Assembly: GCA_038240075.1 (NCBI GenBank)
Contig: JBBSEC010000003.1
Location: 21,549-85,548, forward strand
DNA length: 64,000 bases
DNA from: DATBAK01 sp038240075
Lineage (GTDB): Bacteria > Actinomycetota > Acidimicrobiia > IMCC26256 > PALSA-610
Direction of reading: 5' to 3'
Of the stretch, positions 33,441 to 40,400 are shown piece by piece; the first letter of the stretch is position 1, and every line of letters begins with the position of its first letter. Made by a program: the position numbers and the translations under genes. The notes beneath the pieces were generated by a model. That model did no database searches and was not told where the DNA came from. It saw nothing but the letters and a program-made list of their open reading frames with translations.

Positions 33441-34388
33441 TCACTCGAATGTCGTGGGCACTTGCGGAGCACGGTCGATCGTGAGGTGGAAGATGTCGGG
33501 ACGGCCGTAGTGCCCGGCGACGTCGAGGGTGCGGTGCCCGCCGGCCGCGGCGTGCGGATCGATCTCGGCCATGAGGATGCCGTGCTCCTGGTGCAACGGG
33601 CCGGCGACGATCGTGCCGCCGGGGGCCACCACCACCGAGTCGCCGCCGTTGAGCCACGCGTCGGGATCCTGGAAGACGTGATCGCGCTCGGGAAACGCGG
33701 CCGGAACATCGGAGGTGTGCATCGAGCAGCCCGCGCCGATGACCCAACACCGGCCTTCCGCCGCGATGTGGCGCATCGTCGCGACCCACGTGTCGCCCTC
33801 GTCCCACGTCGACGCGATGTAGACCTCGACGCCCTCGGAGTAGAGCGCGTAGCGCGCGAGGGGCATGTAGTTCTCCCAGCAGATCAGGCCGCCGAGCCGA
33901 CCGATCGGCGTGTCGACCACGCGCAGCCCGCGCGCGTCGCCGTAGCCCCACACCATGCGCTCCGGGTTCGTGGGCACCAGCTTGCGGTGCAGGTTCAGCA
34001 CCGACCCGTCGGCGCCGATCGTGACGAGCGTGTTGTAGATGGTGGCGCGGCTGTGCGCGCCGTCGCGCTCGTGCACGCCGCACACCACGACGACGTTCCG
34101 TTGCGCCGCCGCTTCGCGCAGCGGGCGGAGATCGTCGGCGACGAGGTCGACACTGTTGTCGAGCAGGTCGCGGTAGATCCGGTCGGAGAGGTCGTAGTCG
34201 GAGCCGGGCCGGAGCTTCCAGATCCACGCGGGGTACCCCGGGATGTACGTCTCCGGGAACACGAGGAGGCGCGCGCCGGCGTCGGCGGCTTCGTGCAGAT
34301 GCTCGACCGCTCCCTTGAGCGTGGCTTCGCGATCGAGGAGCACCGGCGGCCGCTGCACCACCGCAACCGTGAACGGGTCGTTGGCCAT
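33441..34388 (-). CDS. Nitrilase/carbon-nitrogen hydrolase
   Basis: A 315-aa nitrilase-superfamily enzyme with the full catalytic triad: Glu46 in LLVFPETYIPGYP, Lys136 in LNLHRKLVPTNPERMVWG, and Cys170 in GLICWENYMPLARY. CWENYMPLARYALY is the signature of true nitrilases (nitrile to acid plus ammonia) more than of amidases. ATG at 34388 is preceded by GAGGACC, and the frame open to 34664 is not protein-like. It is divergent from the ArsR-SulP operon. A cyano-compound substrate is inferred. Confidence 0.9.
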   Translation of the reverse strand: MANDPFTVAVVQRPPVLLDREATLKGAVEHLHEAADAGARLLVFPETYIPGYPAWIWKLRPGSDYDLSDRIYRDLLDNSVDLVADDLRPLREAAAQRNVVVVCGVHERDGAHSRATIYNTLVTIGADGSVLNLHRKLVPTNPERMVWGYGDARGLRVVDTPIGRLGGLICWENYMPLARYALYSEGVEVYIASTWDEGDTWVATMRHIAAEGRCWVIGAGCSMHTSDVPAAFPERDHVFQDPDAWLNGGDSVVVAPGGTIVAGPLHQEHGILMAEIDPHAAAGGHRTLDVAGHYGRPDIFHLTIDRAPQVPTTFE

Positions 34389-34452
34389 CGTCAGGTCCTC
34401 CTCGTCGTCCCGGGAGATTCTGCCTGGCGGGGAGGCGGACGGCCGAGCGACT

Positions 34453-34484
34453 CTGACGACTACACAATATGATAAAGTTGTCAG
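34453..34484. promoter_or_regulatory. Promoter/operator region of the ArsR-SulP operon
   Basis: CTGACGAC (34453-34460) and GTTGTCAG (34477-34484) form an inverted repeat with one mismatch around a 16-nt AT-rich centre containing TATGAT (34468-34473). The second arm abuts the ATG at 34485. This fits an autoregulated ArsR site on a leaderless promoter. Confidence 0.5.
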
Positions 34485-34850
34485 ATGCCGGAACGTGAGT
34501 TGGAGGCGGTGCTGCGGCGCCCGATCTCCGAGATCAAGGCCGATCTGTTCCGAGCGCTTGCGCATCCCGCGCGTATTCGGGTCCTCGAGTTGCTGAGCGA
34601 GGGAGAGCGGGCCGTCGGCGAGATACAGCCCATCGTCGGCATCGAGGCGTCGCATCTGTCGCAACAGCTGGGCGTGCTGCGCCGCGCGGGATTGGTCACT
34701 GCTCGCAAGGCCGGCTCGTCGGTGTTCTACGCGATCCGAGACCCCGAGGTGGTGCAGTTGCTCGCGTCGGCAAAACGGGTGCTGATCAACTCGTTGTCGG
34801 AGTCCCAGGGTCTGCTCGCGGAACTGCGCGTCGGCGCGGGTGAGGTGTGA
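34485..34850 (+). CDS. ArsR family transcriptional regulator
   Basis: A 121-aa winged-helix repressor. LFRALAHPARIRVLELLSEG is the dimer/HTH start, VGIEASHLSQQLGVLRRAGL the recognition helix, and VTARKAGSSVFYAIRDPEV the wing. The ELCVCDL metal site of ArsR/SmtB is replaced by AVGEIQPIV with no Cys, so it does not use the classical arsenic/cadmium site. Its stop overlaps the GTG start of the SulP gene by 4 nt, so it almost certainly controls that transporter. Confidence 0.9.
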   Translation: MPERELEAVLRRPISEIKADLFRALAHPARIRVLELLSEGERAVGEIQPIVGIEASHLSQQLGVLRRAGLVTARKAGSSVFYAIRDPEVVQLLASAKRVLINSLSESQGLLAELRVGAGEV

Positions 34851-36553
34851 GTTCGCGATTCAGCGCAGTCACACGCCTGCTGCCGCGCCGATCCGACTAC
34901 GCGGGTCTCTCGCGTTCGTGGCGCACCGACGTGGTCGCGGGCGTCACCGTCGGCGTCGTCGCGCTGCCACTCGCGTTGGCATTCGGTATCGCGACCGGCC
35001 TCGGAGCGCGCGCGGGCTTGATGACGGCGATCGTCGCGGGACTCATCGCCGCGATCTTCGGAGGATCGAACGTTCAGGTGTCGGGGCCGACCGGAGCGAT
35101 GACGGTTGTGTTGGTGCCGATCGTGGCCCGGTACGGACGCGATGCGGTGTTCGTCGTCGGCATCATGGCCGGTGTCCTCATCACGATCGCGGCGTTCGCG
35201 CGCCTCGGTCGCTATCTCGCGTACATGCCCTGGCCGGTGATCGAAGGGTTCACGGTGGGCATCGCGGTGATCATCTTCCTGCAACAGGTGCCGGCAGCCC
35301 TCGGCGTCGAGAAACCCAAGGGCGAGAACACCGCACTCGTCGCGGCGCGCGCGGTTGGGCATGCGTTCGGGAACGGGAACGCGGCGGCTCTGGCCGTCCT
35401 GGCCATCGTCGCCCTGCTGATGGTCGTGCTTCCCCGCATGCACCGATCGCTTCCCGCGTCGCTCCTCGCGGTCACGGCGGCGACGATCGTTGCGAAGGCG
35501 TTCCACCTCCACGTCGCGCGCATCGGCCACCTCCCGAGCTCTCTGCCCGGACCGTCGTTCCCGACGATGTCGTTCGAACGAATGAGCGCGTTGTTTTCGG
35601 CGGCGTTCGCCGTGGCGTTGCTCGCCGCGCTCGAGTCGTTGCTCTCCGCCAAGGTGGCCGACGGCATGGCCGATACCGGCAGGCACGATCCCGATCGCGA
35701 GCTGTTCGGCCAGGGCCTGGCCAACATCGTGTCGCCGTTATTCGGCGGGATGCCGGCCACGGGTGCGATCGCCCGCACCGCGGTCAACGGTCGCGCGGGA
35801 GCGCGAACGCGAGTCTCGGCAGTCGTGCATTCGGTTGTGCTGATCGCGGTCGTGTTCTTCGGCGGCCCGCTGGTGGCGCAGATACCGTTGGCGGCACTCG
35901 CCGGTGTGCTGATGGTGACGGCCGCGCGCATGGTCGAGCTGCACAACGTGCGCGCCGTCTTTCGAGCGACCCGCTCCGACGCGCTCGTGCTCGCATTGAC
36001 GGCCGCGGCGACGGTGGCCTTCGACCTGATTGTCGCGGTCGAGATCGGCATCGTGGTCGCTGCAGGCCTCGCGCTCCGCAACGTGGCGCGCACCGCGGCC
36101 GCCGTGGTGGAACCGGTCGCCGCGCGCGACGGCGACGGTGCCGAGGTGACCGGCGACGACGAACAGGCCTTGATGTCCGAGCACATCGTCACGTACCGGC
36201 TCGACGGCGCACTGTTCTTCGGCGCCGCCCATCGTTTCCTTGCAGAACTGACCGCGGTCTCCGACGTGCGCGTCGTGATCCTGCGGTTCCCGCAACTCCA
36301 GGTGCTCGACGCCACGGGGGCGCAGGCGCTCGGCGAGATCGTCACTGTGCTCGAGCGCCGGGGTGTCACGGTGTTGCTGAAGGGACCGCGTCCCCAACAT
36401 CTGCGCGTCCTTCTCGCCGTCGGCGCACTCGACCGGTTGGCGCACGAGAACCATCTGTTCACGAACCTCGACGACGCGGTCGCGCACGCGCACGAGCATG
36501 TCGATCGCGAAGCGCGGATCACCTCGGAGCCGGCGGACGCGACGGTCAGATGA
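34847..36553 (+). CDS. SulP family inorganic anion transporter with STAS domain
   Basis: A 568-aa SulP/SLC26 protein. The N-terminal membrane domain begins at SWRTDVVAGVTVGVVALPLA and contains NVQVSGPTGAMTVVLVPIV, the family signature; about 11-14 membrane segments follow. The C-terminal STAS domain starts near VTYRLDGALFFGAAHRF and includes VVILRFPQLQVLDATGAQAL. Possible substrates are sulfate, bicarbonate or other anions; linkage to an ArsR-type regulator is common for SulP genes. GTG at 34847 overlaps the arsR stop. A hairpin at its stop probably terminates the operon. Confidence 0.9.
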   Translation: MSSRFSAVTRLLPRRSDYAGLSRSWRTDVVAGVTVGVVALPLALAFGIATGLGARAGLMTAIVAGLIAAIFGGSNVQVSGPTGAMTVVLVPIVARYGRDAVFVVGIMAGVLITIAAFARLGRYLAYMPWPVIEGFTVGIAVIIFLQQVPAALGVEKPKGENTALVAARAVGHAFGNGNAAALAVLAIVALLMVVLPRMHRSLPASLLAVTAATIVAKAFHLHVARIGHLPSSLPGPSFPTMSFERMSALFSAAFAVALLAALESLLSAKVADGMADTGRHDPDRELFGQGLANIVSPLFGGMPATGAIARTAVNGRAGARTRVSAVVHSVVLIAVVFFGGPLVAQIPLAALAGVLMVTAARMVELHNVRAVFRATRSDALVLALTAAATVAFDLIVAVEIGIVVAAGLALRNVARTAAAVVEPVAARDGDGAEVTGDDEQALMSEHIVTYRLDGALFFGAAHRFLAELTAVSDVRVVILRFPQLQVLDATGAQALGEIVTVLERRGVTVLLKGPRPQHLRVLLAVGALDRLAHENHLFTNLDDAVAHAHEHVDREARITSEPADATVR

Positions 36554-36569
36554 TCACCGGTTGGTGATC
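36552..36569. terminator. Hairpin at the end of the ArsR-SulP operon
   Basis: GATCACC (36552-36558) and GGTGATC (36563-36569) form a perfect 7-bp stem with a GGTT loop, overlapping the SulP stop codon. It lies between SulP and the convergent thioredoxin remnant. There is no T tract. Confidence 0.5.
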
Positions 36570-36576
36570 CCGTCGG

Positions 36577-36672
36577 TTACGACAGGTGTTCCGCGAGCTC
36601 CTGCAGGAGGTGGGCCTTGCCCCGCGCGCCGACGAGTCGCCGCTCCTCCTGGCCGTTCACGAACAGCACCAT
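36577..36672 (-). pseudogene. Thioredoxin C-terminal remnant fused to a MerR-type promoter
   Basis: A 31-codon frame, ATG to TAA: MVLFVNGQEERRLVGARGKA then HLLQELAEHLS. This is the last third of a thioredoxin (the strand after cis-Pro and the C-terminal helix); the WCGPC half is gone. The frame begins at the exact edge of the MerR operator (ACGG-ATG), so a deletion appears to have joined operator and gene tail and removed the -10 region. Confidence 0.65.
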
Positions 36673-36694
36673 CCGTTCCTAGGTACGGAGTCAA
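36673..36694 (-). promoter_or_regulatory. MerR-type operator with -35 element
   Basis: On the minus strand: TTGACT (36689-36694) followed by CCGTACCTAGGAACGG (36673-36688), an interrupted palindrome with one mismatch per arm. It closely resembles the classical mer operator (TTGACTCCGTAC-N4-GTACGG). The merR-like gene starts 20 bp away on the other strand. No -10 is found at the 19-bp spacing; the thioredoxin remnant is there instead. Confidence 0.65.
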
Positions 36695-36714
36695 GGGGTC
36701 TACCGTTTCCGGTC

Positions 36715-37101
36715 GTGAGCGCGTTCACGATCGGCCGGCTGGCCGAGGCTGCCGGAGTCAACGTGGAGACCGTGCGCTATTACGAGCGCCGCGGGCTGCT
36801 CGAGCGGCCGGTGCGCCGCGGCTCGCAGTACCGCGAGTACGCCGACGCCGATGTCGACCGGCTGCAGTTCATCCGTCGCGCCAAGGCACTCGGCTTCACC
36901 CTCGCCGAGATCCGGGAGCTGCTCACGGCCGCCGACTCGGGGAGCGCCGACGGCGTGCTCGTCGCGGCCCGGGCCAAGTTGGCGCAGGTCGAGGCCGACC
37001 GCGACGAGATCGAGGTGTTGCACACGCGCCTCGCGCGTCTCGTCGACGTCTGTGCCGACGGGAGCGACGACTGCGTGACCCTCGAGATCGCACCCCGGTG
37101 A
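36715..37101 (+). CDS. MerR family regulator, mercury/heavy-metal type
   Basis: A 128-aa MerR regulator. FTIGRLAEAAGVNVETVRYYE and RRGLLERP form the HTH, then the wing and the dimer helix (LVAARAKLAQVEADRDEIEV). Near the C-terminus VCADGSDDCVTLEI provides two Cys, like Cys117/126 of mercury MerR, but the Cys82 position (LLTAADSGSADG) has Ser, so the Hg(II) site would be incomplete. GTG at 36715 is chosen because the HTH starts immediately. A mer-like operator adjoins it. The SRPBCC gene follows with a 4-nt overlap. Confidence 0.85.
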   Translation: MSAFTIGRLAEAAGVNVETVRYYERRGLLERPVRRGSQYREYADADVDRLQFIRRAKALGFTLAEIRELLTAADSGSADGVLVAARAKLAQVEADRDEIEVLHTRLARLVDVCADGSDDCVTLEIAPR

Positions 37102-37634
37102 ACCTGCGGTTCGTCAACGAGTGGGGCTCGACCGCCGACGAGCGCGCGGCCGATTGGCCGTGCGATCACCTGCTTCCCGGCGCCGATGTTGCCTTGTACC
37201 GGTCGGCCGACGTCGCCGCGCCGGTCGACGTCGCGTTCCGTTGGCTCTGCCAGCTCCGCGTCGCGCCCTACAGCTACGACTGGCTCGACAATGGCGGCGT
37301 GCGGAGCCCGCGCACGCTCACTCCCGGCCTCGACCAGCTCGAAGTGGGGCAGCGCATGATGATCTTCGACCTCGTCGAGTTCACGCCCGGCGAGGAGATC
37401 ACCCTGCGGGCCCGCGGTGAGCTCTTCGGCCCGGTCGTCATCACGTACCGCGTCTACGCGACGAGCGCCACGACGTGCAGGCTGACGGCGAAGATCCTGC
37501 TGCGGCACCGCCGCGGCGCACTCGGTCTCCTCTGGCGAGCGGTGCTCCCGGCCGGCGATCTCGTGATGATGCGCAAACAGCTGCGTACGCTCGCTCGCCT
37601 CGCCGAAGCCAACGTCCATGGTCAATACGCCTAG
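37098..37634 (+). CDS. SRPBCC family protein
   Basis: A 178-aa START-like protein, coupled to the merR gene by a GTGA overlap. LYRSADVAAPVDVAFRWLCQ is the N-terminal strand and helix of the fold; YDWLDNGGVRSPRTLTPGL and ITLRARGELFGPVVITYRVY follow, and the C-terminus has a long helix (GDLVMMRKQLRTLARLAEAN). The YSYDWLDN-type sequence occurs in a group of actinobacterial polyketide-cyclase/dehydrase proteins. Ligand unknown. The end overlaps the convergent HEAT-repeat gene by 4 bp. Confidence 0.8.
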   Translation: MNLRFVNEWGSTADERAADWPCDHLLPGADVALYRSADVAAPVDVAFRWLCQLRVAPYSYDWLDNGGVRSPRTLTPGLDQLEVGQRMMIFDLVEFTPGEEITLRARGELFGPVVITYRVYATSATTCRLTAKILLRHRRGALGLLWRAVLPAGDLVMMRKQLRTLARLAEANVHGQYA

Positions 37635-38782
37635 TCAAGCGCGCGCGTGGCCTCGAGGCGGACGCGGAAATCGGGATCGGAAACACAGGCTGCGACCGCG
37701 GCTCGACTCGACGCGACACCGAGCGTCGCGATCCCGTGCACGGCCTTCCAACGGGTCCACGCGTCGGCGTCGGTCAGCGCATGCTCCAGCAGCGCGCGGA
37801 GCGGCTCGCGCTGCGCGTCGCCGACAGCATCGATGACGCTCCGGCGCACGCTCCGGCTGGGGTCGGCCAGCAGCCGTTCCCAGGTTTGCCTCGCGACGGC
37901 CTCCGGCGCGTCGGCAAGGAGCGCGGCGGCGACCTGTCGCCGCGCGGGCTCGGTGTCGGCGCTCGCCCCGAGGATGCGCTCGAGATCGTCGGGACGGTCG
38001 GCCCGTAGCGCGCCGAGGTCAGCCCACGCGCGTTCGAGCCGGCGCGGCGCTCGGTCGGCGGTGGCGGGCGACGTGTTCGCGCGATCGTCGGCAGCCGGCG
38101 CCGCGGTCGCGGTCGCGGCCGCGCCCGCGCCCGCGACTGGCGCGCCGGTGAACGCTTCCGCGATCACGCGCAACATCGGTGCCAGCAGCATCTCCCACTG
38201 ATCGGGTCGCGCGATCGTGACCGCGACGAAGTCGGGGCCGACCAGCACGTTCGTGACCGCCGCGAACGCGTCGAACAGCTGTCGCGCCCGCGGGTCTTCG
38301 GAGGCTTCGTCGGCCGAGTTGTAGAACCGGCTCGCCCCGGTGTGCAGTGGGGGAGTGCCGAAGCGGATCGTGCGGGGACTCGGTGTCGCCTCGGGCACGA
38401 CGTCCGACTCGAACGTGAGGCCGAGATCAGAGGGCGCGGCGAGATCGTCGACGTCGGTCGCTGACGCGCTCGCCGAGACTTCCTGAGTCACTCGCAGGAC
38501 GAACGGCCCCGAATCCCAGCCCCACAACAGCGTGAGCTCGTCATCGAGTGCGAGAAGCCGCTCGCCCGCGCCGGGCCCGACGATCGCGGCGAGCGTCTCG
38601 TCGTCACTGCTCGTCCACGGTTGGTCGGAGAAGAAGCGCTTGAGGAGCTGCTTCACCGGCGTGAGCACTTCGAGGGGAAGGTTCCTGACGGTTTCGGTGA
38701 GCGCGCCGATCGCCGCTGCGGTCAGGCCGCGTTGCACGACTGCGGTTCGGGCCGCATCGAGATCGGGTCCGGGCGCGCGCAT
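37631..38782 (-). CDS. Nfu N-terminal-like domain plus HEAT-repeat protein
   Basis: A 383-aa protein with three parts. Residues 1-115 are helical and unrecognised (LTPVKQLLKRFFSDQPWTSS). Residues about 135-215 resemble the Nfu/NifU N-terminal domain: RTIRFGTPPLHTGASRFYNS, RARQLFDAFAAVTNVLVGPD, FVAVTIARPDQWEML. After an Ala-rich linker the C-terminus has about four HEAT repeats (VARQTWERLLADPSRSVRRS; HALTDADAWTRWKAVHGIAT). No Cys of an Fe-S scaffold is present, so the role may be protein-protein. The 38782 start is chosen because upstream sequence is not protein-like. Confidence 0.7.
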   Translation of the reverse strand: MRAPGPDLDAARTAVVQRGLTAAAIGALTETVRNLPLEVLTPVKQLLKRFFSDQPWTSSDDETLAAIVGPGAGERLLALDDELTLLWGWDSGPFVLRVTQEVSASASATDVDDLAAPSDLGLTFESDVVPEATPSPRTIRFGTPPLHTGASRFYNSADEASEDPRARQLFDAFAAVTNVLVGPDFVAVTIARPDQWEMLLAPMLRVIAEAFTGAPVAGAGAAATATAAPAADDRANTSPATADRAPRRLERAWADLGALRADRPDDLERILGASADTEPARRQVAAALLADAPEAVARQTWERLLADPSRSVRRSVIDAVGDAQREPLRALLEHALTDADAWTRWKAVHGIATLGVASSRAAVAACVSDPDFRVRLEATRALD

Positions 38783-38817
38783 ACGGCGTCGACGGTACAA
38801 CGGGGCATACTCGGACG

Positions 38818-39036
38818 ATGCAGCCGTCGACCGCGGTCGAGGCCATCCGCAACGCGCACGTGTGGTTCGAGACGAACAGCGGATGGGCCCCACCCGACGA
38901 AGACATCCTCGCCGAGTGGGTGGCCGACGGCGTGTGCCGCTGTCCCGACGACTGCATCGTCGCGCCCGAGGCATGGTGCGACCACGGCCTCGCGTCGTGG
39001 TGGCTGATCACGAGGGCGTTGAACGCAGCCGACTAG
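38818..39036 (+). CDS. Small Cys-rich hypothetical protein
   Basis: A 72-aa protein: MQPSTAVEAIRNAHVWFETN, then GVCRCPDDCIVAPEAWCDHG and LASWWLITRAL. Four Cys and a His (C-x-C-x3-C ... C-x-H) could bind zinc. CATACT lies exactly 6 nt before the ATG, which supports real expression as a leaderless gene. It is divergent from the Nfu-HEAT gene across 35 bp. I do not recognise the family. Confidence 0.7.
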   Translation: MQPSTAVEAIRNAHVWFETNSGWAPPDEDILAEWVADGVCRCPDDCIVAPEAWCDHGLASWWLITRALNAAD

Positions 39037-39067
39037 GACCGTGAGCCGTGTGACCGGCCCGCGGCAC

Positions 39068-39724
39068 TCATTGCATCGGAGTGGCGACCGCCGTGAACGT
39101 GTTCCCGGGGCCGGGAACGACGAGGTTCAGCGCCTTCGTCGACGCGCCGCAGTTCTGCAGCGGCGGGATCGTGTAGGTACCGCTGAAGATCCCGTCAGTG
39201 ATCAGGCCGGACATCGTCACGACGACTGGTTTCGACGTCTTGCACGAGTTCCCGACCAGGTTGACCGACGGCAACGCGATCGGGTTGACGCTCACGATCT
39301 GGATGCTGACCGTGGCGGTCGCAGTGACCATGGCCGTGCTGAGGTCCACGCTGCCCGTGACCGGCTTCACCTGCGTCATCTTGAACGTCGCCGTGGCCAG
39401 CGGCAGACCCGCGACCTTGAACGGAGCCTTCGCCGCCGGCAGGGTGATCGCGCCGGTGAGCTGGCTCGTGGCGATGTCGATCGAGCCCGTGAACGTCCCC
39501 CGGGGGACGGTGACCGTCTGCTTGAGCTTCTTCAGCGTCGTTTTGGCATCGATCCAGTAGCTGAACGGCAGCGAGGCCGCGGGCTGCGCGGCGGCATTGC
39601 TCGCGGAGGTCGACTTCGCGGAGGAGGTCCGGGCCGAAGCCGGCGTGCTCGCGACCCCGACCATGGAGGCCCCCAGCACTGCGGCGGACACCACGACGAC
39701 GGCACGACGAATCATCGGTGACAT
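39068..39724 (-). CDS. Secreted hypothetical protein
   Basis: A 218-aa exported protein. The Sec signal peptide MSPMIRRAVVVVSAAVLGAS continues to MVGVASTPASA, with likely cleavage after ASA. The mature part is strand-rich with repeated Thr-rich phrases (RGTFTGSIDIATSQLTGAIT, then VTGSVDLSTAMVTATATVSI) and two Cys that could pair (VGNSCKTSK, LQNCGAS). It resembles lipid-binding or cell-surface beta proteins of actinobacteria, without a named family. GGGGGAG precedes the ATG. A helically phased TTCCGG repeat lies 67-96 bp upstream. Confidence 0.75.
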   Translation of the reverse strand: MSPMIRRAVVVVSAAVLGASMVGVASTPASARTSSAKSTSASNAAAQPAASLPFSYWIDAKTTLKKLKQTVTVPRGTFTGSIDIATSQLTGAITLPAAKAPFKVAGLPLATATFKMTQVKPVTGSVDLSTAMVTATATVSIQIVSVNPIALPSVNLVGNSCKTSKPVVVTMSGLITDGIFSGTYTIPPLQNCGASTKALNLVVPGPGNTFTAVATPMQ

Positions 39725-39790
39725 CTGAACTCCCCCGTTGTGTGAACCACGACCGCCGGTCCGTACCCGAGGTCGACGGCTGGCAAACCG

Positions 39791-39820
39791 GATCTTCCGG
39801 AATCTTCCGGAAACTTTCGG
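39791..39820. repeat. Three 10-bp tandem units with TTCCGG core
   Basis: GATCTTCCGG, AATCTTCCGG and AAACTTTCGG follow in phase with an exact 10-bp period, one helical turn. The first two create TTCCGGAA palindromes. They lie upstream of the secreted-protein gene starting at 39724 and could bind a regulator on one face of the DNA. Confidence 0.5.
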
Positions 39821-39828
39821 GCGTGACG

Positions 39829-39860
39829 ACGGGCGGGAGCTCGGGGGAGCTCCCGCCCGT
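39829..39860 (-). terminator. Strong hairpin terminator after the small secreted protein
   Basis: CGGGCGGGAGCTC (39830-39842) and GAGCTCCCGCCCG (39847-39859) form a perfect 13-bp stem, 14 bp with the flanking A-T pair, around a GGGG loop, 18 nt downstream of the stop at 39878. There is no T run on the minus strand. Confidence 0.65.
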
Positions 39861-39877
39861 GCCGGACGCCGTGGGGG

Positions 39878-40261
39878 TTACAGGGATGCGGTCGCCGAGC
39901 AGATCTCGCCCGTGGCCTGGTTCGTCGCCGAGGCGGTCACCATGTCGGTGCCGGCCCGGTTCGGGATGAGGCGGCGCACCTCGAACGAGCCGCTGGGCGC
40001 GCTCGTCGTGGCGTTGGCGTGGGCGACGACGGTGCCGTTGTCCTTGATCGTGACCTTCCACTTCGCGCCGACCACGTTCTGGTCGACCTCGAACTCGGTC
40101 TCGATGCGGCGGTCGTCGGCCTTCACCTTCAGCTTCGACGAGCTCGCCGCCGTGCACTTGCCTTTCGCAGTGACACCGTTACCGCCCTTGGCGGTCGCGA
40201 TTCCGGGCACTGCGATCGCCATGACGGCACCGACGGCGAGGCTTGCGAAGACCTTCTTCAT
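39878..40261 (-). CDS. Small secreted hypothetical protein
   Basis: A 127-aa exported protein. The signal peptide is MKKVFASLAVGAVMAIAVPG with IATAKGG after it and probable cleavage after ATA. The mature domain contains GKCTAASSSKLKVKADDRRI, EVDQNVVGAKWKVTIKDNGT, and a C-terminal GEICSATASL; two Cys may pair. It looks like a small beta-sandwich of about 105 residues. AAAGGAGCC lies 5 nt before ATG 40261, so the longer frame to 40324 is not used. Function unknown. Confidence 0.78.
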   Translation of the reverse strand: MKKVFASLAVGAVMAIAVPGIATAKGGNGVTAKGKCTAASSSKLKVKADDRRIETEFEVDQNVVGAKWKVTIKDNGTVVAHANATTSAPSGSFEVRRLIPNRAGTDMVTASATNQATGEICSATASL

Positions 40262-40324
40262 TGCTGGCTCCTTTTGGGGGTTCGGAAGTGTGAAGCCAGT
40301 GTCCGGGCTGCCGGGCGCGCGCAT

Positions 40325-40338
40325 CCATCGCGCGATGG
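40325..40338. promoter_or_regulatory. Palindrome cluster between divergent genes
   Basis: CCATCGCGCGATGG is a perfect 14-bp palindrome, overlapped by a second inverted repeat TGGTC-CTAC-GACCA (40336-40349). It lies 63 bp upstream of both the secreted-protein start (40261) and the protease start (40401). This could be a shared operator. Confidence 0.4.
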
Positions 40339-40400
40339 TCCTACGACCAGTGCGGGATTAGCGTGCGGCGCGCAGACGAACGCCGTGGGGAGGTGGACCG

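Noticed and set aside
30250..33510. A 1086-codon open frame on the plus strand opposite the sulfatase/nucleotidyltransferase/oxidoreductase genes
   Set aside because: It is Arg/Val/Asp-rich, without domains, and antisense to three genes with complete catalytic motifs. Long antisense frames are expected at this GC content.
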